DNA from: JAEZDR01 sp039811185
GTDB lineage: Bacteria > Bacteroidota > Bacteroidia > Chitinophagales > Chitinophagaceae
Direction: 5' to 3'
Length of the DNA: 64,000 nucleotides
Assembly (NCBI GenBank): GCA_039811185.1
Contig: JBDHYF010000007.1
Location: 100,784 to 164,783, forward strand
The notes under the pieces were generated by a model. That model saw nothing but the letters and a program-made list of their open reading frames with translations, did no database searches and had not been told where the DNA came from. Both the position numbers and the translations under genes were made by a program. Below are positions 26,294-35,080 of the stretch, in pieces (within the stretch, counting starts at the first letter, position 1; the number at the start of each line of letters is the position of its first letter).

Positions 26294-26887
26294 ATGTCAG
26301 CAGATGCAAAGAGAAACTTAATTGTAGAAGCCGCAAGAAAAAGGTTTGCGCATTTTGGTGTTGCCAAAACAACGATGAACGAAATTGCCGACGACTTATC
26401 GTACTCAAAAGCTTCGCTCTATTATTATTTCCCCGACAAACTGAATTTATATGCCGCTGTGCTGGAGAAAATAATTATGGAAAGTGAAATTAACAGCGAC
26501 GCTTTTTTACAGTCGAAAACGGTGGAAGCGGCCGTAAATCAGTATATCGATATCCGGTTTGAATTCTTCAATAAAAACTATAATATTCTCGAGTACCTGC
26601 CATCGGTGAACACCACATCGAAAGAGCTGGCGCACATTTTTAATCAGGTGCGGAACCGGCAGATCGCCCTCATCAGCGGCATTCTGGAAAAGGGTGTAAA
26701 GGAGAAAACGCTGCAGATAGAAGACATAAAAAAAACAACGTCTTTGTTTTTGGATTGTCTCAAAGGCCTACACCTGAAAGCGCTTTCGGAGAACAACAGT
26801 TTTTTCCCCGACAAAAAAGTTTTTACGGCGCTATGGAAACGGGAAAAGGAGTTTGCCGAAATTTTTCTTCGCGGACTGAAATGCTGA
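26294..26887 (+). CDS. TetR/AcrR family transcriptional regulator
   Basis: A 197-residue repressor-type protein with an N-terminal helix-turn-helix: IVEAARKRFAHFGVAKTT, then EIADDLSYSKASLYYYFPDK. The C-terminal ligand domain is unassigned. It is closely similar in its DNA-binding part to the second TetR protein at 28118, so the two probably recognise related operators. It stands alone between the divergent CHAT gene and a convergent DinB gene. The target may be itself or the efflux operon downstream. Confidence 0.92.
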   Translation: MSADAKRNLIVEAARKRFAHFGVAKTTMNEIADDLSYSKASLYYYFPDKLNLYAAVLEKIIMESEINSDAFLQSKTVEAAVNQYIDIRFEFFNKNYNILEYLPSVNTTSKELAHIFNQVRNRQIALISGILEKGVKEKTLQIEDIKKTTSLFLDCLKGLHLKALSENNSFFPDKKVFTALWKREKEFAEIFLRGLKC

Positions 26888-26935
26888 TGGGGACCGGCTT
26901 TGGGATTGATGTTGTGCCAACGTTAGCTTTGTAGA

Positions 26936-27481
26936 TTATGATTGACTATTCGGCTGCTGTTGCGGAGGGGTTATCAGGTATAGCGATTCTAAAACAGAGA
27001 GGTGATGCAGGTTGTGGCCGGCGGCTATTAAACCGCAGGCCCTCGCGGTGCAGTAACCGCCGTTTACAATGGCGCCAAATTTCAGCATATCGGGCTGCAT
27101 ACCCGAGAACAAAGCAATGGTTGACTGCCGGGTAGCGATATATTCTTTTATAAGCGCCTCCAAATTTAAGGATGCCGTATTCAGCCTATCCACATAGAGG
27201 ATAGAGTCGAAGCCGGGTAGTTCGGTACTGTCGAAGCGGGAAAGGCGCAAAGCCCTGTAGGCATACACGCGCTCACAGTCGATGATGTGCTGAATCACTT
27301 GTTTCACCGTCCATTTGTTTGCTGCATAAGCAAAATCCTGCTGCTCATTGGGTATTCGCAGAAACAGTGCTTCGGTAATTGCTGCGGAGCGCCGAAGCTC
27401 CGAAAGGGCATCGTCGGAAGTGAGTATATCAAGGTATCCATGATAGCAGGCAGGGGCCTCTTCGTAGCGTTGAGGATTCAT
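26936..27481 (-). CDS. DinB family protein (DinB_2-like)
   Basis: A 181-residue four-helix-bundle protein of the DinB/YfiT class. The family pattern is visible in KWTVKQVIQHIIDCERVYAY and in the C-terminal HNLHHLSVLESLYL, which supply the histidines of the usual metal triad (HIID, H.LHH). Such proteins are metal-binding and often thiol-dependent transferases or stress proteins of unknown substrate. It is separated by 26 bases from the - strand VOC gene upstream, so the two may be co-transcribed. Confidence 0.85.
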   Translation of the reverse strand: MNPQRYEEAPACYHGYLDILTSDDALSELRRSAAITEALFLRIPNEQQDFAYAANKWTVKQVIQHIIDCERVYAYRALRLSRFDSTELPGFDSILYVDRLNTASLNLEALIKEYIATRQSTIALFSGMQPDMLKFGAIVNGGYCTARACGLIAAGHNLHHLSVLESLYLITPPQQQPNSQS

Positions 27482-27507
27482 CGTGCAAATATTTTTTGTG
27501 ACCGGGG

Positions 27508-27930
27508 TTAGCGGTCGAAGTTAATCATCCAGTTGATGTTGAATTTGTCGGTGAACATGCCAAAGTAAGCGCCCCAAAATGTGTCGGCCATGGGCATGGT
27601 GATGGTGCCACCCGCCGATAGTTTCTGAAACAGGTTATCTGCCTCTTCCTGCGAATCGGTATTTACAGAAACCGAAAAGTTATTTCCTTCTACAAACGAG
27701 CCGGTAAAGCCGCCGCCCGTGTCGCTCCCCATCAGCATGGTATCGCCTACCGGAAGGCAAACGTGCATGATCTTGTTCTTTTCTTCTTCTGTGGGCTTGT
27801 AGTTGTCGGAGGCGGGAATTTCGCCAAAACGCCCGATATAGCTGTACTGCGTGCCGAAGGCCGATTTGTAAAACTCGAAAGCTGCTTCGCAGTTTCCATT
27901 AAATGTAAGATAAGTGGTGAGGGCTGCCAT
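27508..27930 (-). CDS. VOC/PhnB-like protein
   Basis: A 140-residue glyoxalase/bleomycin-resistance fold protein of the PhnB-like group, starting at the ATG at 27930 (MAALTTYLTFNGNCEAAFEF). Typical motifs are FYKSAFGTQ, HVCLPVGDTMLMGSD, EADNLFQKLSAGGTITMPM and FWGAYFGMFTDKFNINWMI, the last being the hallmark C terminus. The open frame extends 34 codons further upstream, but that part has no family similarity. The metabolic function is unknown. It lies divergently to the TetR gene at 28118. Confidence 0.87.
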   Translation of the reverse strand: MAALTTYLTFNGNCEAAFEFYKSAFGTQYSYIGRFGEIPASDNYKPTEEEKNKIMHVCLPVGDTMLMGSDTGGGFTGSFVEGNNFSVSVNTDSQEEADNLFQKLSAGGTITMPMADTFWGAYFGMFTDKFNINWMINFDR

Positions 27931-28073
27931 AATTTTTTTGAAATTGAAATTAGGGCTTATCGGCTTTGTCAGCAAGTCCATTGCAAAAAAACATGCTGCC
28001 CCAGAGGACCCAACCGACTCTATCCTTAACAAAGCATTAACTGCGGAACACTACAGCTGTATTCAACTCATCG

Positions 28074-28101
28074 TACTTTTGACTTTTAAATTTAAATAGT
28101 C
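28074..28101 (+). promoter_or_regulatory. Candidate promoter and TetR operator ahead of the efflux operon
   Basis: TACTTTTG at 28074-28081 exactly matches the Bacteroidota -7 element TAnnTTTG, 36 bases before the TetR ATG. It is followed at once by an imperfect 21-base palindrome (28081-28101) with outer arms GACT / AGTC and an AT-rich centre. A palindrome over the likely transcription start is where an autoregulating TetR protein would bind. No clear -33 TTTG is seen, so this is a suggestion only. Confidence 0.38.
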
Positions 28102-28117
28102 AACAGGTAAAACAGTC

Positions 28118-28732
28118 ATGGAGCCGGAAGAAAGAGAGAAGCAAGTGCAAATTGTAGAAGCCGCCATCAGGCGCTTTTCGCATTTTGGCATTGCGAAAAC
28201 AACGCTTGCCGAAATTGCCGACGACGTTTCTCTTTCGCGCCAGGCGTTCTTTTATTACTACCACGACAAACACCAGCTCATTGCCGCAGTGATCCGGAAA
28301 ATGTTTCATGAGTTTGTAGATGGCGTGGAGCAGGGATTCCGAAGCGCCCCAACGGCTGCACAGGCCATCTTCAGCATACTGAAAACCAAAGACGACTTTT
28401 TTAAGAAGTACTCGCTGCTTGCGCTTCCGGACAATAAAACAGAAATCGTGCAGTCGCCCGACCTGAAAAAAATTCATACGCGCGGACAAAAAATGATGAT
28501 TGCGATGCTGGCAGCACAGTTGGAAAGAGGGATGGCATCGGGCGAGTTCAGGAAGATAGACGCCACCCGCACCGCACGGCTCATCCTCGATATTCTAACA
28601 GCTTACGAACATGCCGCTCAGCACAACAAACAAGGCTTTGTGGTAGCAGAAGACTTTTCGCAACTCATTAGCCGGCAGAAAGAAGTGCTGGAGCTGTTGG
28701 TAGCAGGGTTAAAAAATTATCCGTCAATCTAA
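28118..28732 (+). CDS. TetR/AcrR family regulator of the efflux operon
   Basis: A 204-residue TetR protein with the helix-turn-helix IVEAAIRRFSHFGIAKTT, EIADDVSLSRQAFFYYYHDK. It shares most of its DNA-binding positions with the regulator at 26294, so they are probable paralogues. It is the first gene of a run in which tolC follows 19 bases after its stop, then the adaptor and the RND pump, so it most likely represses its own operon. The C-terminal domain would bind the inducing compound, which cannot be predicted. Confidence 0.93.
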   Translation: MEPEEREKQVQIVEAAIRRFSHFGIAKTTLAEIADDVSLSRQAFFYYYHDKHQLIAAVIRKMFHEFVDGVEQGFRSAPTAAQAIFSILKTKDDFFKKYSLLALPDNKTEIVQSPDLKKIHTRGQKMMIAMLAAQLERGMASGEFRKIDATRTARLILDILTAYEHAAQHNKQGFVVAEDFSQLISRQKEVLELLVAGLKNYPSI

Positions 28733-28751
28733 AAAATATAACGAATCATAA

Positions 28752-30137
28752 ATGAGAGCACAAATGAATAGTAGTACCGGCCGCTATGGGTTGAAAGCCC
28801 TCACTTTCCTTGCGGCATTTCTGATTTTTTCTACGGGCAGTTATGCGCAACAAGCCCTTTCGCTCAGCGAAGCCATCACTTATGCGCTCGATGCAAGTAC
28901 CGATGCAAGAAAGTCGAAACTGGGCATTGAAAAAGGCGCTTATCAAATTGAGGAAGCGCGTTCGCGTGCCCTTCCGCACCTCAACGGTTCTGCGGGGCTT
29001 ACCTATAATCCCATTTTACAAATGAGTGTGTTGCCGGGCGAAATCATCGGACAGCCGGGCACGCAAATGCTCGTTGCCTTTGGACAGAAATGGAATGCCA
29101 ACGCAGGCATTTCTCTTACGCAAACGTTGTTTGATCAGGCTGTGTTCACAGGGCTGAAGGCGGCTAAAACAACGCAGGAGTTTTATCGCATCAACGCAGC
29201 GCTTACCGATGAAGCCATCATTGAAAAAGTGGCCACCGCTTACTATCAGATTCTGGTGCAGAAACGCCAAACGATGGTAATCGATTCCACCATCAAAAAT
29301 GCGCAGTCGGTATTGAATATTTTGAATGGACAATTCAACAACGGACTTGCAAAAAAGATTGATGTGGACCGCACGGAAGTAAACCTTTCCAACCTTCAGT
29401 CGTCCCGCCAGGAATTGCTGAACAGCATCGGTCTGTTGGAAAACCAGCTAAAGTTTTTAATGGGAATGCCGGTGGAAACAGTTATCGTAATTCCCGAACA
29501 GAATCTTGAAAACATTCATCCGGTTGCCGTGCCTGAAGATGCAACGGCGTCAACCGATAATCGTACAGAAATATTGCTGCTGAACACCCAACAGCAACTG
29601 TTGCAATATCAAAAAGAATCGATTGAAGCCGGATATTATCCCTCGCTTTCTTTGTCGGGCAACTATTCTTACCAGGGGCTCAGCAATCAGTTTCCGGTAT
29701 TTAAGGGAAGATCGCAGGGTGCCAATTGGTTCGATGTGGCTTCAGTGGGTGTAAACTTACGCATCCCGCTGTTCAACGGTTTCAGCACCCGTTCAAAAGT
29801 ACGGCAGGCCGATGTGGAAATCCGCGAACTGAATGAAGACATCAGCCAAACAAAACGCGCGTTGAACCTTGCCTTCGAAAATGCAAAAACCCAAATCAAC
29901 AACAGCATCATCACATTAAACAGGCAACAAAAAAATGTGGCGCTGGCAAAAGACGTGTTCTTTAATACGCAGAACAACTACAACAACGGACTGGCCACAT
30001 TAACCGATTTATTGTCGGCGGAAAATTCATTAACAGAGGCGCAAAACAACTATGCAACCGCATTGCTGAATTACAGAATTGCCGAGATACAGCTATTGAA
30101 ATCGCAAGGCAGCCTGAAATCTTTAATCACCAAATAA
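28752..30137 (+). CDS. TolC-family outer membrane efflux protein
   Basis: A 461-residue outer membrane channel of the tripartite efflux system. The signal peptide ends at about SYAQ (residue 29-32), and two related TolC repeats of long helices and beta strands follow (SLSEAITYALDAS at the start, NNYATALLNYRIAEIQLLKS at the end). The start may be the ATG at 28752 or the ATG four codons later. The channel connects with the adaptor (18 bases downstream) and the RND pump to expel drugs or lipids across both membranes. Confidence 0.93.
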   Translation: MRAQMNSSTGRYGLKALTFLAAFLIFSTGSYAQQALSLSEAITYALDASTDARKSKLGIEKGAYQIEEARSRALPHLNGSAGLTYNPILQMSVLPGEIIGQPGTQMLVAFGQKWNANAGISLTQTLFDQAVFTGLKAAKTTQEFYRINAALTDEAIIEKVATAYYQILVQKRQTMVIDSTIKNAQSVLNILNGQFNNGLAKKIDVDRTEVNLSNLQSSRQELLNSIGLLENQLKFLMGMPVETVIVIPEQNLENIHPVAVPEDATASTDNRTEILLLNTQQQLLQYQKESIEAGYYPSLSLSGNYSYQGLSNQFPVFKGRSQGANWFDVASVGVNLRIPLFNGFSTRSKVRQADVEIRELNEDISQTKRALNLAFENAKTQINNSIITLNRQQKNVALAKDVFFNTQNNYNNGLATLTDLLSAENSLTEAQNNYATALLNYRIAEIQLLKSQGSLKSLITK

Positions 30138-30155
30138 ATAAACCAAACATAAGAG

Positions 30156-31229
30156 ATGAAAAAGAACGCTCTAACAAGAATCCTCATCACTGTCATCATC
30201 CTTGTCGGCGCTTTTGTACTGATAGGGAGTGTGCTTTCGAAGAATAAAAAAAAGAATGAAATAAAAACCGGCCTCGTGGCTGCAACCAACAACGCCATTT
30301 CTGTAAAAACACATACCGTTTCGCGCCGGGCGGTAGACCTGGATTTTGTTGCCAACGGAAATTTTTTACCGGGGCAGCAGCTCAACTTTCCGGCAGAGAA
30401 TTCCGGCCGCGTGGTGAAAGTACTTGTTGAAGAAGGCAGCGCGGTAAAGAAAGGGCAAACGCTTGCCATCATCAACACCGAAACACTGAACATTGACCTG
30501 GAAACCGCTCAGGCGGCTTATCTCAACGCAAAAAGAGATTTGGAACGATTTGAAAATGCGTTTGCAACCGGTGGTGTTACCAAACAACAGTTAGACCAAC
30601 AACGCCTCAACTACGAGAATGCGAGAGCGCGTGTAAATCAGGCAAAAATCAGGGTGGGCGATGCCTATATTAAAAGCAGCATTAACGGCGTGGTAAACAA
30701 AAAATTTATTGAGCCGGGAGCGGTGGTTGCACCCGGCACACAGCTATTTGAAATTGTAAATGTGGCGCAGCTAAAGTTAAAAGTGAACGTAAACGAAGCA
30801 CAGGTGGCCTTGCTGAAAGTGGGCGATAAAGTAAAAGTGAAAGCAAGTGTGTTTCCGGATAAAACCTTTACGGGGCGCATCAGCTTTATTGCCGTGAAAG
30901 CCGATCAGGCGCTGAATTTTCCTGTGGAAATTGAAATTGATAATCCCGGCAACGCGCTGAAAGCCGGCATGTACGCAACTGCTTACTTCGACTTCCCCGG
31001 ACTTGCACCTGTACTTGTTGCACCCAGAAGCGCATTTGTTGGCGGCGTAAACAGCAATGAAGTGTTTGTGATGAAAGCCGACAGCACGGTAGTATTACAG
31101 AAAGTTGTTTCCGGAAAAATTCTTGGCGATCAGGTAGAAATTCTCGACGGCTTACAGGAGCATGATGTCATCATCACCAGCGGTCAGATCAATCTCACCA
31201 ACGGCAGTAAAGTGGCACCGATTCAATAA
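30156..31229 (+). CDS. RND efflux periplasmic adaptor (membrane fusion protein)
   Basis: A 357-residue HlyD/AcrA-type adaptor. An N-terminal membrane anchor (ILITVIILVGAFVLIGSVL) is followed by the lipoyl-like hairpin half (GRVVKVLVEEGSAVKKGQTL), a coiled-coil hairpin (about 95-155), the second lipoyl half (AYIKSSINGVVNKKFIEPG) and the beta-barrel (LKVGDKVKVKASVFPDKTF). It bridges the TolC channel and the RND pump in the periplasm. The anchor has no lipobox cysteine, so it is held by a transmembrane helix. Confidence 0.94.
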   Translation: MKKNALTRILITVIILVGAFVLIGSVLSKNKKKNEIKTGLVAATNNAISVKTHTVSRRAVDLDFVANGNFLPGQQLNFPAENSGRVVKVLVEEGSAVKKGQTLAIINTETLNIDLETAQAAYLNAKRDLERFENAFATGGVTKQQLDQQRLNYENARARVNQAKIRVGDAYIKSSINGVVNKKFIEPGAVVAPGTQLFEIVNVAQLKLKVNVNEAQVALLKVGDKVKVKASVFPDKTFTGRISFIAVKADQALNFPVEIEIDNPGNALKAGMYATAYFDFPGLAPVLVAPRSAFVGGVNSNEVFVMKADSTVVLQKVVSGKILGDQVEILDGLQEHDVIITSGQINLTNGSKVAPIQ

Positions 31230-31250
31230 TCATTTCGCAAAAAAGGAATA

Positions 31251-34200
31251 ATGAAAATAGCAGAAATATCAATTAAGCGCCCAACGCTGGTAATTGTACT
31301 TTTTACCGTCTTAATATTGGGCGGGCTGCTCAGTTATAGCGCACTCAATTACGAGTTGTTGCCCAAGTTTAGCCCATCGGTGGTTTCTATCACCACCATT
31401 TATCCCGGCGCATCGCCACACGAGGTGGAGAACACCGTTTCAAAGGAAATTGAAGACGCCGTTTCCTCAATGGAGAACATCAAAAAAATTGAAACAAAAT
31501 CTTTCGAAAGCGTTTCCACCGTTGTCATCACATTGAAAGATGGAGCGGATGTAGATTATGCGCTCAACGATGCGCAGCGTCGTATCAATAAGATTATGAA
31601 AGATCTTCCTGATGACATCGACCCGCCTTCGCTCAATAAATTTTCGCTCGATGATTTGCCGATTATGACGTTGTCTGCATCCGGCAATATGGATGAAGCC
31701 GCGTTTTATGATTTGATGGACAAACGTGTTGCACCTTATTTATCGCGTGCCGACGGAGTGGCTCAGGTAAACCTTATCGGCGGCCAGGAAAGAGAAATTC
31801 AGGTGAATGTAGATGCGTCGAAACTGGAAGGTTTTGGATTGTCGCTATTGCAGGTGGAGAACGCCATTCTAACGTCGAATCTGGATTTTCCCACCGGCAG
31901 TGTGCAAACAAGGGAGCAGGATATTCTTATCCGGCTTTCAGGAAAATATAAAACCGTTGAAGAACTGCGAAACCTTGTGGTAGCAACGACTTCAGCCGGT
32001 GCACAGGTAAGGCTTGGCGACCTCGCCGACGTGCAGGACACACAAAAAGACGTTGAGAAAATTGCACGCGTAAACAGGCAAAGCGCCATCGCCGTGCAAA
32101 TCATTAAGCAGTCCGATGCAAACGCCGTTTCCGTTAGTAAAGAAATTAAAGCAGCCATCCTAAAGCTGCAGAAAGATTATAGCGCCAACAACCTGAAAAT
32201 AGATGTGGCTAACGACAGTTCCGATTACACACTCGAGTCGGCAAATGCTGTGATATTCGATCTTTTCCTCGCCATTGTGCTGGTTGCTGTTGTGATGTTG
32301 TTTTTCCTTCACAGCATCAGAAACGCATTGATTGTGATGGTGGCGATTCCCGCTTCACTCGTTGCCACTTTCATCGGCATGTATTTTCTCGGCTACTCGC
32401 TTAACCTCATGTCGCTGCTTGCGCTTTCGCTGGTAGTGGGAATATTGGTGGATGACGCCATTGTGGTACTCGAAAATATTTATCGCCACATGGAGATGGG
32501 CAAAAACCGCGTGCGGGCAGCTTTCGATGCCACAAAGGAAATCGGGTTTACCGTTGTTTCCATCACACTTGTAATTGTGGTGGTATTTATTCCGATAGCG
32601 CTGAGTACGGGCATTGCCGCCAACATTTTGAAACAGTTTTGTGTTACCGTTTCTATCGCCACGCTCTTATCGTTGCTGGCATCGTTCACCATTGTTCCGT
32701 GGTTGTCGTCACGCTTTGGAAAGCTCGAACGCATTACGGGAAAAACATTTTTCGGGAAAATGATTGTCGGTTTCGAAAAAGGCCTTAACCGGTTTACCAT
32801 CTGGATAACAGGGATTTTAACCTGGGCGCTGGCGCACAAAAAAACCACGCTGGCGCTTACGTTCAGCTTGCTGATAGCTTCGTTCTGGCTGTTGCGTGCA
32901 GGATATATCGGCGCAGAATTTTTTGCCAAAGGCGACAGGGGCGAATTCATTGTTCAGATAGAACTTCCAAAAGATGCGTCAATCGAGCAAACCAACAGCG
33001 CCACACAGAAGGCAGAGGAATACCTGAAATCGCGTCCGGAAATTATCAGCACCATCGCAACCGTGGGCCAGTCGAGCGAAGGATTTGGCGCATCGCAGTC
33101 TACGCCCTATAAATCGGAGGTAACGGTAAAACTCGTTCCGAAAAAAGAGCGTCAGGACGATGCGGATATTCTTGCCGTTAAGGTGAAGAACGATTTAAAG
33201 AAGATACTTGTCGGCGCCAAAGTCACCACCGTTCCGGTGAGCATTTTAGGCACTGCCGAAAGAGCGCCTCTTGCGTTGGTGGTGATGGGTCCGGATTACG
33301 ACAGCGTGATAGCTTTTGCCAATGTGGCCATGGATTCGCTCCGGCACATAAAAGGCGCCACTGAAATGAAGCTTTCGGTGGAAAGCGGCAACCCCGAAAT
33401 CAACGTTCAGGTAGATCGCGATAAGATGGCAGCCCTCGGCCTTTCGCTTGCTGGTGTCGGCAAAACCATGCAGGTGGCTTTCAGCGGTAATACCGATGGA
33501 AAATTCCGGCAGGGAGAGTATGAGTACGACATCAACATCCGCTATGGAAACTTTAACCGGAAGAATATTGATGACGTAAGAAACCTTTTATTCATCAACG
33601 ATAAAGGACAGCAGGTGCGCTTAAGTCAGTTTGCCGATGTGAAAGAAAGTTCCGGCCCGAGCCAGTTGGAGCGCCGCGACAAAAGCACGTCGGTTACGGT
33701 TCAGGCGCAGGCGGTGGGGCGCCCCAGCGGTACCGTTGCCAAAGAGTGGGAAGCCGCTATTTCCAACGTTCCCAGGCCGGTTGGTGTGAGCTACCTATGG
33801 GGCGGCGATATGGAAAATCAAAGCGAAGGTTTTGGAACACTCGGTATTGCTTTGATGGCCGCCGTGTTACTCGTTTACCTGATTCTCGTTTCGCTTTACG
33901 ACAGCTTTGTTTATCCGCTTGTGGTGTTATTCTCGATACCGCTGTCGGTGATCGGTGCCTTGCTGGCACTGGCGCTGAGCAATAATTCACTGAACCTTTT
34001 CACCATCCTCGGATTAATTATGCTGATAGGCCTCGTAGCCAAGAATGCAATTATACTTGTTGACTTTACCAACCAGCGCATCCGCGAAGGCGCCTCCACT
34101 TATCAGGCGCTGATTGATGCCAACCACGCCCGTTTGCGGCCGATTCTGATGACCACAATTGCGATGGTCATTGGGATGATGCCGATTGCGCTTGCAAGCA

Positions 34201-34415
34201 GCGCCGGCGCCGAATGGAAAAACGGACTGGCCTGGGTAATTATCGGTGGATTGCTGAGCTCGCTGTTTCTAACGCTCATCATTGTACCGGTGATGTACGC
34301 CATCTTCGATAAAATAGTAGCAAGATTCAGAAGAAAAAATGAAAAGCCCATTGAGGAGCTAATGGTGGAAGATTACGATCATGTAGAGCCACACGAACAT
34401 TTACAGGCAGGATAG
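31251..34415 (+). CDS. RND efflux transporter, AcrB/MdtB-like
   Basis: A 1,054-residue inner-membrane proton-driven pump, full length for the HAE1/AcrB group. There are twelve predicted helices with two large periplasmic loops. The N terminus (EISIKRPTLVIVLFTVLIL) is typical, and the TM4 proton-relay motif is GILVDDAIVVLENIYRHMEM (around residue 395-415). The second half shows IGLVAKNAIILVDFTNQ and the TM11-12 motif RPILMTTIAMVIGMMPIAL. It is the last gene of the tetR-tolC-mfp-rnd operon; a terminator starts 9 bases after its stop. The substrate range is unknown. Confidence 0.96.
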   Translation: MKIAEISIKRPTLVIVLFTVLILGGLLSYSALNYELLPKFSPSVVSITTIYPGASPHEVENTVSKEIEDAVSSMENIKKIETKSFESVSTVVITLKDGADVDYALNDAQRRINKIMKDLPDDIDPPSLNKFSLDDLPIMTLSASGNMDEAAFYDLMDKRVAPYLSRADGVAQVNLIGGQEREIQVNVDASKLEGFGLSLLQVENAILTSNLDFPTGSVQTREQDILIRLSGKYKTVEELRNLVVATTSAGAQVRLGDLADVQDTQKDVEKIARVNRQSAIAVQIIKQSDANAVSVSKEIKAAILKLQKDYSANNLKIDVANDSSDYTLESANAVIFDLFLAIVLVAVVMLFFLHSIRNALIVMVAIPASLVATFIGMYFLGYSLNLMSLLALSLVVGILVDDAIVVLENIYRHMEMGKNRVRAAFDATKEIGFTVVSITLVIVVVFIPIALSTGIAANILKQFCVTVSIATLLSLLASFTIVPWLSSRFGKLERITGKTFFGKMIVGFEKGLNRFTIWITGILTWALAHKKTTLALTFSLLIASFWLLRAGYIGAEFFAKGDRGEFIVQIELPKDASIEQTNSATQKAEEYLKSRPEIISTIATVGQSSEGFGASQSTPYKSEVTVKLVPKKERQDDADILAVKVKNDLKKILVGAKVTTVPVSILGTAERAPLALVVMGPDYDSVIAFANVAMDSLRHIKGATEMKLSVESGNPEINVQVDRDKMAALGLSLAGVGKTMQVAFSGNTDGKFRQGEYEYDINIRYGNFNRKNIDDVRNLLFINDKGQQVRLSQFADVKESSGPSQLERRDKSTSVTVQAQAVGRPSGTVAKEWEAAISNVPRPVGVSYLWGGDMENQSEGFGTLGIALMAAVLLVYLILVSLYDSFVYPLVVLFSIPLSVIGALLALALSNNSLNLFTILGLIMLIGLVAKNAIILVDFTNQRIREGASTYQALIDANHARLRPILMTTIAMVIGMMPIALASSAGAEWKNGLAWVIIGGLLSSLFLTLIIVPVMYAIFDKIVARFRRKNEKPIEELMVEDYDHVEPHEHLQAG

Positions 34416-34423
34416 AAAAACGT

Positions 34424-34448
34424 AAAAAGCACCGAAAGGTGCTTTTTT
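34424..34448 (+). terminator. Rho-independent terminator after the efflux operon
   Basis: The inverted repeat AAAAGCACC / GGTGCTTTT around a GAAA tetraloop is followed by further T residues and starts 9 bases after the pump stop codon. Because of the A run on its left side it can also serve the convergent tRNA-Arg gene. Confidence 0.93.
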
Positions 34449-34450
34449 AG

Positions 34451-34524
34451 TGATCCGGTTTGGATTCGAACCAAAGACCTACTGCTTAGAAGGCAGTTGC
34501 TCTATCCAGCTGAGCTACCGGACC
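34451..34524 (-). tRNA. tRNA-Arg (anticodon TCT)
   Basis: Read on the - strand, a 74-base cloverleaf starts GGTCCGGTAGCTCAGCTGG. The acceptor stem GGTCCGG pairs with CCGGATC (one G-U), the anticodon arm ACTGC-CTTCTAA-GCAGT gives anticodon TCT, which reads AGA/AGG, and the T arm has the loop TTCGAATC. The discriminator is A and CCA is not encoded. It ends two bases from the bidirectional terminator. No integrase or flanking duplication is seen next to it. Confidence 0.96.
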
Positions 34525-34589
34525 ATTTTGGGCGGCAAAAATAGCAGAAAAATTCAATTGGCAAACTTTAGCTGCTAAAAATGTAATCG

Positions 34590-34952
34590 CTATATCAACT
34601 CCATGCCGGTATTTTCGAAAAAGATGTTTTGCAATTGATGCAGATAGCGGTAAAACTTGCTGTAGGGCTGAAACTTGTACGCCAGCCGGAACTGACCCTT
34701 TGCCGCGAGATAAACAATATGGTCGCCCTTCTTCCAGAACTTATCGTGAAAGCTGTCTTGTGTAAAACCGAGCTGCGAAAGTAAATATCCTTCAAGGGGA
34801 ATACCCTGTAAGTTGTTTACCGGCATCTTTACCGGAAGTTCTCCAAACTTCAAAAGCACTTCCTGTTTTTCAGGGTAATAACCGCTAATTCTAAACTGCA
34901 CTTTTCCGTTATTTAAACGATAACAATTATTGAAACGGTACATCGTATTCAT
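34590..34952 (-). CDS. Small protein of unknown function
   Basis: A 120-residue open frame with normal codon use, starting MNTMYRFNNCYRL and ending FFENTGMELI. It is rich in aromatic and basic residues (FRLAYKFQPYSKFYRYLHQL) with mixed strand/helix character, has no signal peptide or membrane segment, and shows no family motif that I recognise. The ATG at 34952 or the one three codons later could be the start. It is monocistronic, between the tRNA and an ATP-grasp gene on the same strand 129 bases away. I consider it real because it is the only long frame here and its amino-acid composition is protein-like. Confidence 0.6.
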   Translation of the reverse strand: MNTMYRFNNCYRLNNGKVQFRISGYYPEKQEVLLKFGELPVKMPVNNLQGIPLEGYLLSQLGFTQDSFHDKFWKKGDHIVYLAAKGQFRLAYKFQPYSKFYRYLHQLQNIFFENTGMELI

Positions 34953-35080
34953 TTCTTAAAAGTTTAGCATCTAAAATAATATCACTTACCAACCATTGAC
35001 TTTAGAACGGCTTAAAATTTTAACCACTACGGATTAATTTTTCCTTATTGTTGATTAATTGTGAAAAAAACAATGGGTCC

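Noticed and set aside
27931..28032. 34-codon upstream extension of the VOC protein
   Set aside because: The family N terminus begins at the internal ATG (27930); the extension has no similarity and runs into the TetR promoter region.
34451..34524. tRNA-Arg as an integration site of a mobile element
   Set aside because: No integrase nearby and no repeat of the tRNA 3' end seen in the neighbouring sequence.
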